A stretch of 12,029 bases of DNA from a bacterium (GTDB taxonomy: Bacteria > Planctomycetota > UBA11346): positions 1-12,029 of the forward strand of contig JAIFKN010000069.1 in NCBI GenBank assembly GCA_020049615.1. The letters are read 5' to 3'. The position numbers were made by a program, and so were the translations under genes. The notes under the pieces were generated by a model. The model searched no databases. It was not told where the DNA came from and was given only the letters and a program-made list of their open reading frames with translations. This document shows, one piece after another, positions 6,346 to 12,029 of this stretch (its first letter is position 1; every line of letters begins with the position of its first letter).

Positions 6346-7761
6346 CGGCTTGGCCGCAGCCTCGGCCTTGAGCCGTTCGGCCTCGGCCTTGAGCTGCTCG
6401 TGGTCGCGTCGCAGAATATCGAATCCGGTACGCAGTTCGTCACGCTCGCTGGTGACCAGCTTCTTGCCGGCTTCGGAATCGATAAGCTTCTGCTTCAGGG
6501 CTTCGCTCTCGGCAGCGGCATCGGCGACGCGTTGGCGTTCTTCCGACAGTTGCTTCTGCAAACCGCTTTCGCGTCCGCCAGCCGCATTGAGCATGACCAG
6601 CAGCACCAGGCTGGCGATCACCGCGACCACAGCGACGACACCGAGGGCCGGCACGAGCCAGGCCGGCTGACTGGAGCTTCGCTTGCTCGACGGCGCGGCA
6701 GCCGGCGTCGGTACGGCTGGCGAAGACGCAGCGGGAGGCGGCGTCTTCACCACCGGATCCTGCTCGACATGGTCGGGTTCGGGCTGCACGGCGCGGGCCG
6801 GTTCGAGCGTCGGCTGATCGCCTGGCTGCGGCGTACGCATGGCGTTCATGCGACCGCTCCGGCGCACCACGCCACCGCGCGGACGGGTGGGGGTGCTGTC
6901 GGCCGAGGCCGCTGCGGACGAGCCGTCGCCGAGGTCGAGGCCGCTGTCGGCGTCGTCGGTCGGCACCGACGGCAGGGCCATGGCCGAAGCCGAGGAGGTC
7001 GGTTCCGGCGGCGGAGTACGGATGGTGCCGGGCGGCGGCGTGGCCAGCGACCCGGGCAGCGGGGTCGGGGTCGGCATCGGCTGCGGAACGGTGATCCCGC
7101 CAGCTGGCGTGCGCAGGGCGGCCGAAGGCTCGCTGGACGCCGCTGGCTTGGGGAACGAGCCGGTCGCCGGTCGCTTCACCGAGCCGGTGCCCGGTTCGCT
7201 GCGCACCACCGCCGCGCCCGAGGGAAGGGCCTGATGGGTGCCGCTGGGGTCGCGCAGGATGCGCGGCACGACCTGGGCGGCCTGGCACTTCGGGCAACGG
7301 ATGGCCTTGCCCGCGTACTCCGAGTTGAGCCGGGCCTGGTAGTTGCAGGCGGTACAGGTGAAGGGCAGCTTGCCCTGAGCATCCAGACGGACGACGCGCA
7401 GGCCGGCGACCCCGGCCAGCTGGACCGTGCCGCAGCTCGGGCACCGCACCGGCTGGCCTGAGAGCGCCGCCGAGATGCGCGAGGTGTGGTTGCAGGCGCT
7501 GCAGAGGAAATCGATGCGGGCCGTGCCAGCCATGCCATGCGGGGCCGCCTCGGCCTCCGCCTGGGTGGTGCTGGCGTCCGCCTTGACGATGCGGCCGGTC
7601 GGAATGCGCTCGGCGCGGAAGCGATCGGTGCCGGTGCCGGGCGCCCTGACCACCTGGGCGGCCTGGCACTTCGGGCAATAGATAGCCTTGCCCGCCTGCG
7701 CCTTGGGGAAGTCGGCGGTATGCCCGCAGGCGGTGCAGGTGAAGGTGATGGTGTCGGTCAT
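6310..7761 (-). CDS. Triple zinc-ribbon, single-pass membrane, coiled-coil protein
   Basis: This 483-residue protein has no known named function. Three CxxC...CxxC zinc ribbons occupy the N-terminal part: C9/C12/C29/C32, C87/C90/C107/C110 and C136/C139/C156/C159. Ribbons 1 and 3 share CTAC, AGKAI and CPKCQAAQVV. A Pro/Ser/Thr-rich disordered linker (about 175-365) follows, then a membrane helix (366-391, rich in V, A, L) and a charged coiled coil (about 399-470) ending in repeated KAEAERL-type heptads. With no signal peptide, the zinc ribbons should be cytoplasmic and the coiled coil periplasmic. Similar CxxC-ribbon plus linker plus TM layouts are frequent in Planctomycetota. The ATG at 7761 is chosen; a GTG at 7767 adds two residues and sits at better spacing from an AGGGGA ribosome site. 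The gene is divergent from the ABC operon and convergent with its left neighbour. It might sense or scaffold at the membrane, which is inference. Confidence 0.85.
   Translation of the reverse strand: MTDTITFTCTACGHTADFPKAQAGKAIYCPKCQAAQVVRAPGTGTDRFRAERIPTGRIVKADASTTQAEAEAAPHGMAGTARIDFLCSACNHTSRISAALSGQPVRCPSCGTVQLAGVAGLRVVRLDAQGKLPFTCTACNYQARLNSEYAGKAIRCPKCQAAQVVPRILRDPSGTHQALPSGAAVVRSEPGTGSVKRPATGSFPKPAASSEPSAALRTPAGGITVPQPMPTPTPLPGSLATPPPGTIRTPPPEPTSSASAMALPSVPTDDADSGLDLGDGSSAAASADSTPTRPRGGVVRRSGRMNAMRTPQPGDQPTLEPARAVQPEPDHVEQDPVVKTPPPAASSPAVPTPAAAPSSKRSSSQPAWLVPALGVVAVVAVIASLVLLVMLNAAGGRESGLQKQLSEERQRVADAAAESEALKQKLIDSEAGKKLVTSERDELRTGFDILRRDHEQLKAEAERLKAEAAAKPLAPANGQPAVK
6363..6404. repeat. 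21-nt tandem repeat encoding coiled-coil heptads
   Basis: Two adjacent 21-nt units sharing the start CTCGGCCTTGAGC lie in the 3' part of the zinc-ribbon gene. Read on the minus strand they encode KAEAERL/QLKAEAE-type heptads of the C-terminal coiled coil. The period of 21 nt equals one heptad, so this is heptad duplication within the gene and not a separate element. Confidence 0.5.
7271..7695. repeat. Internal 44-nt duplication within zinc-ribbon gene (7271-7314 and 7652-7695)
   Basis: The segments 7271-7314 and 7652-7695 are direct repeats, identical at 41 of 44 positions including the first 27. They encode the AGKAI-[RY]-CPKCQAAQVV part of ribbons 3 and 1. The middle ribbon does not share this DNA identity. 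This points to recent duplication or gene conversion between the outer two ribbons. Confidence 0.75.
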
Positions 7762-7767
7762 GCCCAC

Positions 7768-7861
7768 GCGCGTTCCCCTAGCCTACCGGTATGCACACGG
7801 CGGCGTCTGGTCAACGGCGGCCGCGGCTTGCCTGCCACGCGTGCGCGGTGAGCCTGCGTAC
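7768..7861. promoter_or_regulatory. Divergent intergenic region, likely two promoters
   Basis: This 94-nt gap separates the minus-strand zinc-ribbon gene from the plus-strand ABC importer operon, so both promoters should lie here or slightly inside the flanking genes. An 8-bp perfect palindrome TACCGGTA sits at 7784-7791, close to the zinc-ribbon start. I cannot identify convincing -35/-10 pairs for either direction. No Fur-box-like AT-rich palindrome is visible, although one would be expected if the importer carries iron under Fur control. Confidence 0.4.
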
Positions 7862-8887
7862 ATGGCGGCCGTAACCCTCAACAGCGTCTCCTTCGCCTAC
7901 GGGCGCAGTCCGGTCCTGTCCGGGGTCGACCTGGCGGTCGCTTCCGGCGAGCTGTTCTGCCTCCTCGGGCCCAGCGGCTGCGGCAAGACCACCATCCTGC
8001 GTCTGGTCGCCGGCTTCCTCAACCCGGGCGCGGGCCGCCTGACCATCGACGGGACGGACCAGGCCGGCATCGCCAGCGAGCGCCGTGGCCTGGGCATGGT
8101 CTTCCAGCACTACGCCCTGTGGCCGCACCTCGACGTCGCCGGCAACGTCGCCTTCCCGCTCGAGGTCGCCGGCATCGCGGCAGACGAGCGCCGCCGCCGC
8201 ATCGACGAAGCCCTCGCCGCCGTCGCCCTGCCCGGCTATGGGGCGCGTCGGGTCGGCGAGCTGTCCGGCGGCCAGCAGCAGCGCGTCGCGCTGGCCCGCG
8301 CCATCGTCGCGCGGCCGCGCGTGCTGCTGCTCGACGAGCCGCTCTCCAACCTCGACGCCCGGCTGCGCGGCGAACTGCGCAGCGAGATCCGCCGCGTGTG
8401 CAAGGCCTCCGGCCTCACCGCCCTCTACGTCACCCATGACCAGGGCGAAGCGCTGGCGGTGGCCGACCGCATCGCGGTGATGCTCGACGGACGCGTCGCC
8501 CAGATCGGCGCGCCACGCGAGCTGTACGAGCGGCCGGCCTCGATCGCGGTCGCCTCCTTCCTCGGCGAGGCCAACCTGCTGCCTGGCACCTGGCACGGCG
8601 GGCGGGTGCGTTGCGCATTCGGCGAATTGCCGGCGCACGCCCCGAGCGGGCTGGCCGATGGTGCCGCCTGCATCGTCATGGTGCGACCCGAGCGTTTGCG
8701 CGAGCACGCCGACGGGGTCGAGGCCGAACTGCTCGGTGGCGACTACCACGGCGTCAACGCCACCTGGCACCTGCGCCTCGGCGAGATCGAGGTGCGCTGG
8801 AGCGAGACCCCGCCGCAGCCGCGCCGCGCTGGCGAGCGCGTGCGCATCGCCGTCGACGAGGGCGCCGCTGTGGCGCTGGCCGGATGA
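7862..8887 (+). CDS. ABC importer ATPase, PotA/FbpC type
   Basis: This 341-residue protein is the cytoplasmic ATP-hydrolysing subunit of a type I importer. All nucleotide-binding motifs are intact: Walker A GPSGCGKTT (36-44), Q-loop Gln82 in FQHYALWPHL, signature LSGGQQQR (134-141), Walker B VLLLDEP (154-160) with Glu159, D-loop SNLD, and His192 in the switch (YVTHDQGEAL). A C-terminal TOBE-like regulatory part (about 240-341, with MVRPERLREHADG) marks the CUT1/PotA/FbpC subgroup that serves iron, polyamine, sugar and similar systems. The ATG at 7862 has GGTGAG nine bases upstream; the in-frame GTG at 7841 is less likely. The stop overlaps the next start as ATGA, so the ATPase and binding protein are translationally coupled. 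The substrate cannot be read from this subunit. Confidence 0.93.
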   Translation: MAAVTLNSVSFAYGRSPVLSGVDLAVASGELFCLLGPSGCGKTTILRLVAGFLNPGAGRLTIDGTDQAGIASERRGLGMVFQHYALWPHLDVAGNVAFPLEVAGIAADERRRRIDEALAAVALPGYGARRVGELSGGQQQRVALARAIVARPRVLLLDEPLSNLDARLRGELRSEIRRVCKASGLTALYVTHDQGEALAVADRIAVMLDGRVAQIGAPRELYERPASIAVASFLGEANLLPGTWHGGRVRCAFGELPAHAPSGLADGAACIVMVRPERLREHADGVEAELLGGDYHGVNATWHLRLGEIEVRWSETPPQPRRAGERVRIAVDEGAAVALAG

Positions 8888-10419
8888 TGCGCTGGCTGCT
8901 GGTCGCGCTGCCCGCCCTGCTGGTCGCGCTGCCCTTCGCCCTCCGCCCGGAGCAGCCGCCCGAGCCGGCCCGGCAGGTCATCGTGGTGACGCCGCACGGC
9001 GAGGCGATCCGCAACGAGTTCGGCGCCGCGTTCAGCGCCTGGGCCAGGCGCGAGCTGGGGCAGGAGGTCGGCGTCGACTGGCGCACGCCAGGCGGCACCG
9101 GCGACATCGTGCGCTACCTCGACGCGCGCTACGCCGAGGCCTTCCGCGCCGCCTTCCAGCGCCCGCCCGGACGCTTCAACGACCGCAAGGCCGACCGCGG
9201 CGATCCCGACCGTGCCGCCTTCCTCGACTCCGACCTGTCCGTGCGCATGGACGTGTTCTTCGGCGGCGGCGAGTTCGAGCACCGCACCCAGGCCGACAAG
9301 GGCTACCTGGTCGACGCCGGCATCCAGCGGCTGCACCCGGAGTGGTTCGCGCCCGAGGTCATCCCGCGCGAACTCTCGGGCGAGCGCATGTACGATGCGG
9401 GTGGCCGCTACTACGGCGCCTGCGTCAGCGCCTTCGGCATCGCCGTGCACCATGACCGCCTCGCCGGGCTCGATCCGTCCGGGCCGGTCGCGTCCTGGCG
9501 CGACCTCGCCGACGGCCGCCTGCGCGGCGCCGTGGTCATCGCCGATCCGACGCGCAGCGGCGCCACCGCCACCGCCTGCGAGCGCATCCTGCAGAGCGAA
9601 CTGGCCGCCGCCGCCGCCGACCCCGACCAGCCGACCGCCGACGAGCTGGAGCGCGGCTGGCATGCCGGCTGGAACGTGCTGCGCCGCATCGCCGCCAACA
9701 GCCCGTGGGTCAGCGACGGCGCCAGCCGGGCGGTGCGCGCGGTGGCGCGCGGCGAGGCCGCCGCCGGCATGTGCATCGACTTCCACGCCCGCGCCGAGGG
9801 CGAGTGGACGATGCTCGCCAGCGGCGCCCCGCGTATGTCCTTCGTCGTGCCGCACGCCGGCACCTCGCTGTCGGCCGATCCGATCAGCCTGCTGCGCGGC
9901 GCGCCCAACCACGAGCTGGCGGTGCAGTTCATCCGCTTCGTGCTCTCGCCCGAAGGCCAGCGGCTGTGGAACTACCGCCCCGGCGAGCCGGGCGGCCCGC
10001 AACGCTACGCCCTGCGCCGCCTGCCCATCCGCCGCGACCTCTACGCGCCGGAGCACCGCGCGCACATGAGCGATCCCGACGTCGATCCGTTCGCTGACGC
10101 CGCCCGCTTCACCTACCGCGGCCGGCTCACCGGCCCGCTGTGGGGTCTGATCGCGCCGCTGGCCAAGGGCGCCTTCCTCGATCCGCTCGACGAGCTGCGC
10201 GAGGCCTGGCACGCCATCCTCGACGCCGGCGGTCCGCAGCGCGTGCCGCAGGCGATGGCCGCGTTCGAGCGCCTGCCGGTCGGCTACGCCGCCGCCGCCG
10301 CCACGCTCAAGGACCTGAACTCCAGCCCGCTGCGCCGCCTGGAGGTGATGCGCGGCTGGTGCGGGCAGGCGCGCGAGCAGTACCGCGAGGCGGCACGGCT
10401 GGCGCGGGAGGGCCGCTGA
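8884..10419 (+). CDS. ABC importer solute-binding protein, FbpA/AfuA-like (ferric iron?)
   Basis: This 511-residue periplasmic solute-binding protein has an N-terminal hydrophobic stretch (MMRWLLVALPALLVALPFAL) that serves as signal or membrane anchor; no lipobox Cys is present. Mature motifs are VIVVTPHGEAIRNEFGAAF (32-50) and VDWRTPGGTGDIVRYLD (64-80), which match the opening lobe of AfuA-type binding proteins. Later come YYGACVSAFGIAVHHD, VVIADPTRSGATATA, WVSDGASRAVRAVARGEAAAGM and a typical late element FIRFVLSPEGQRLWNY. Usual FbpA proteins are about 330-350 residues. The excess here comes partly from an insertion near residues 90-120 and partly from roughly 130 residues after the SPEGQ motif. 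Iron is the most likely substrate by family, but I cannot identify the metal-binding tyrosines. ATG 8884 overlaps the ATPase stop; ATG 8887 is equally possible. The permease begins one base after the stop. Confidence 0.88.
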   Translation: MMRWLLVALPALLVALPFALRPEQPPEPARQVIVVTPHGEAIRNEFGAAFSAWARRELGQEVGVDWRTPGGTGDIVRYLDARYAEAFRAAFQRPPGRFNDRKADRGDPDRAAFLDSDLSVRMDVFFGGGEFEHRTQADKGYLVDAGIQRLHPEWFAPEVIPRELSGERMYDAGGRYYGACVSAFGIAVHHDRLAGLDPSGPVASWRDLADGRLRGAVVIADPTRSGATATACERILQSELAAAAADPDQPTADELERGWHAGWNVLRRIAANSPWVSDGASRAVRAVARGEAAAGMCIDFHARAEGEWTMLASGAPRMSFVVPHAGTSLSADPISLLRGAPNHELAVQFIRFVLSPEGQRLWNYRPGEPGGPQRYALRRLPIRRDLYAPEHRAHMSDPDVDPFADAARFTYRGRLTGPLWGLIAPLAKGAFLDPLDELREAWHAILDAGGPQRVPQAMAAFERLPVGYAAAAATLKDLNSSPLRRLEVMRGWCGQAREQYREAARLAREGR

Positions 10420-10420
10420 C

Positions 10421-12029
10421 ATGCGCTGGCCGGTCTACGTCCTCGCCTTCGCCTTCTTCGCCGCCTTCCTCCTGCTGCCGGTGGCCAGCGCGGTGGCCGC
10501 CGGCTTCACCCTGCCCGGCGGGGGCTTCACCCTCGGCTTCCTGCGCGAGGCGCTGGCCGGCCCGCTGCAGCGCGACGGGCTGCTCAACGCCCTGGCCATC
10601 GCCTGCGTCACCACGCTGCTGACCGCCAGCATCGCCCTGCCGGTGGCCTGGCTGATGGCCCGCACGGTCTTCCCCGGCAAGGGCCTGGCCGAGGTCCTGC
10701 TGCTGGCGCCGCTGATCCTGCCGCCCTTCGTCGGGGCGCTCGGCTTCGAGGCGGTGCTCGGCCGGCACGGCGCGCTCAACGCCCTGCTGGTCCAGCTCGG
10801 CCTGGTCGGCTGGGCCGATCCGCCGGACTGGCTCGGGCAGCACCGCTTCGCCGCCATCTGCCTGATCGAGGCGCTGCATCTCTACCCGTTCCTCTACCTC
10901 ACCGTGGCGGCGTCGATCAGCCGCCTCGATCCCGCCCTGGTCGAGGCGGCGCGGGTCGGCGGGGCCGGACCGTGGACGGTGCTGCGGCGCATCTGGCTGC
11001 CGCTGCTGCGACCGGGGCTGTTCGCCGGCGGCGTGGTCATCTTCGTGTGGTCGTTCACCGAGCTGGGCACGCCGCTGATGCTCGGCTACGACCGCCACAT
11101 CGCGGTGCAGATCTACGCCGGCCTGGCCGAGGCGGAGAAGAACCGCCTGCCCTTCGCCCAGGTCGTGCTGATGCTGGCGGTGGCCGCCGCCGCCTACCTC
11201 GCGGCCCGCGCCCTGTTCGCCCGCTCGGAGCAGGCCCTCGCCGGCAAGGGCGCGCACGGCGGCGCCCCGCGGCGCCTGTCCGGCCGCGGCGCCGTGCTCG
11301 CCTGGCTGCTGGTCGGCGGGGTCTGCGCCCTGGCCGCGGCTCCGCACGCCGCGGTCGCCGTGCTGGCGGTGGCCCAGGACTGGTACCGGTCGGTGCTGCC
11401 CAGCGGAGCGACCGTCACCCACCTGCGCGACGCGCTGATCCACCCGCAGGTCGTCTCGTCGATCCTGCAGTCGCTGAAGTACAGCGCCCTGGCCACCGCG
11501 CTGGCGCTGGTGCTGGGCACCTACGTCGCCTGGGCGACGGTGCGCTGGCGGCCGCGCGGCTGGCAGGCCCTCGACCTGTTGGCGATGCTGCCGCTGGCCA
11601 TCCCCGGCATCATCCTCGCCTACGGCTTCCGCGCCCTGCCGGCGGTGCCGGGGTTCGGCTGGCTCGACCCGCTGGTCGATCCGACGGTGCTCATCGCCCT
11701 GGCCTACGGCGTGCGCCGCCTGCCCTACGTGGTGCGCGCGGCGGCAGCCGGCTACGAGCAGACCCCGGTCGCGCTGGAGGAGGCCGCCGCGATCAGCGGC
11801 GCTGGCGCCGCACTGCGTCTGCGTCGCATCGTCCTGCCGCTGATCGCCGCCTCGCTGGCGGCAGGCGCCATCCTCGCCTTCTCGTTCAGCATGCTGGAAG
11901 TGGCCGACTCGCTGATCCTGGCGGAGCGGCGCGAGCATTGGCCGATCACCAAGGTGATGTTCGGCCTGACCGACATCCTCGGCAACGGCCCGGCCATCGC
12001 CTGCGCCTTCGCCACCTGGGCGATGCTGT
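10421..12029 (+). CDS. Fused two-domain ABC importer permease, FbpB type (3' end outside window)
   Basis: The frame is open from the ATG at 10421 to the end of the window, giving 536 residues with no stop. It is a polytopic inner-membrane protein with two tandem copies of the binding-protein-dependent permease domain. Each copy carries an EAA loop, the docking site for the ATPase: EAARVGGAGPWTVLRRIWLP at about 175-194, and EAAAISGAG...LRRIVLPL starting near 454. The fusion of both halves in one chain is the usual form of FbpB/AfuB ferric permeases, where other importers use two genes. A hydrophilic linker around residues 265-290 separates the halves. It lies one base downstream of the binding protein and completes the ATPase, binding protein, permease operon. 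Only the last few helices should be missing, since FbpB-like proteins are somewhat longer than 536 residues. Confidence 0.92.
   Translation, partial: MRWPVYVLAFAFFAAFLLLPVASAVAAGFTLPGGGFTLGFLREALAGPLQRDGLLNALAIACVTTLLTASIALPVAWLMARTVFPGKGLAEVLLLAPLILPPFVGALGFEAVLGRHGALNALLVQLGLVGWADPPDWLGQHRFAAICLIEALHLYPFLYLTVAASISRLDPALVEAARVGGAGPWTVLRRIWLPLLRPGLFAGGVVIFVWSFTELGTPLMLGYDRHIAVQIYAGLAEAEKNRLPFAQVVLMLAVAAAAYLAARALFARSEQALAGKGAHGGAPRRLSGRGAVLAWLLVGGVCALAAAPHAAVAVLAVAQDWYRSVLPSGATVTHLRDALIHPQVVSSILQSLKYSALATALALVLGTYVAWATVRWRPRGWQALDLLAMLPLAIPGIILAYGFRALPAVPGFGWLDPLVDPTVLIALAYGVRRLPYVVRAAAAGYEQTPVALEEAAAISGAGAALRLRRIVLPLIAASLAAGAILAFSFSMLEVADSLILAERREHWPITKVMFGLTDILGNGPAIACAFATWAML

Noticed and set aside
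8743..10422. 559-codon minus-strand frame opposite the binding protein
   Set aside because: The plus strand encodes a clear solute-binding protein here; the antisense product has no coherent motifs and its length follows from the GC bias.
10307..11938. 543-codon minus-strand frame opposite the permease
   Set aside because: The plus strand carries two EAA permease domains in one uninterrupted frame; the antisense product is Gln/Gly/Arg-rich low complexity.

Overview
This is a GC-rich window (by eye about 70% G+C, strongly GC-biased third codon positions) of densely packed bacterial chromosome. No RNA gene, transposase, phage gene or CRISPR array is visible. Three features suggest a Gram-negative of the Planctomycetota/PVC type: a PilO/Amuc_1100-like protein, a protein joining CxxC zinc ribbons, a P/S/T-rich linker, a membrane helix and a coiled coil, and a secreted TPR protein with a basic-hydrophobic signal peptide. 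The taxonomic placement is inference from gene content and should be held loosely.

Region 1 (1-5207, + strand) is a run of six tightly packed genes. It begins with the 3' part of a MoxR-type AAA+ ATPase and the 16S rRNA U1498 methyltransferase RsmE. Four envelope genes without firm names follow: a small four-helix membrane protein, a PilO/Amuc_1100-like single-pass protein, a 110-residue single-pass proline-rich protein, and a 694-residue exported TPR protein with a possible C-terminal beta-sandwich. From rsmE onward the genes overlap by four bases (GTGA or ATGA) or are one base apart, so they are probably cotranscribed and translationally coupled. The bitopic, bitopic and TPR order recalls the inner-membrane and periplasmic parts of type IV pilus or type II secretion machines.

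Region 2 (5208-5475) is a short gene-free stretch that is visibly AT-richer than its surroundings. It is built of nested inverted repeats: a compact 51-nt double hairpin (5232-5282) and a 119-nt long hairpin (5347-5465). The CACAGAG-type tandem units of the long hairpin resemble interspersed repeats known from several bacterial phyla. The element abuts, and may supply, the start of the next gene.

Region 3 (5476-7767) holds a convergent pair whose 3' ends overlap by 36 nt. One gene encodes an exported protein with a weak resemblance to SGNH hydrolases (+). The other encodes a zinc-ribbon, transmembrane and coiled-coil protein (-).

Region 4 (7768-12029) starts with a divergent intergenic region of about 100 nt and continues with a + strand ABC importer operon: PotA/FbpC-type ATPase, large FbpA/AfuA-like solute-binding protein, and fused two-domain FbpB-type permease cut by the window end. 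Ferric iron is the most likely substrate, by family resemblance only.
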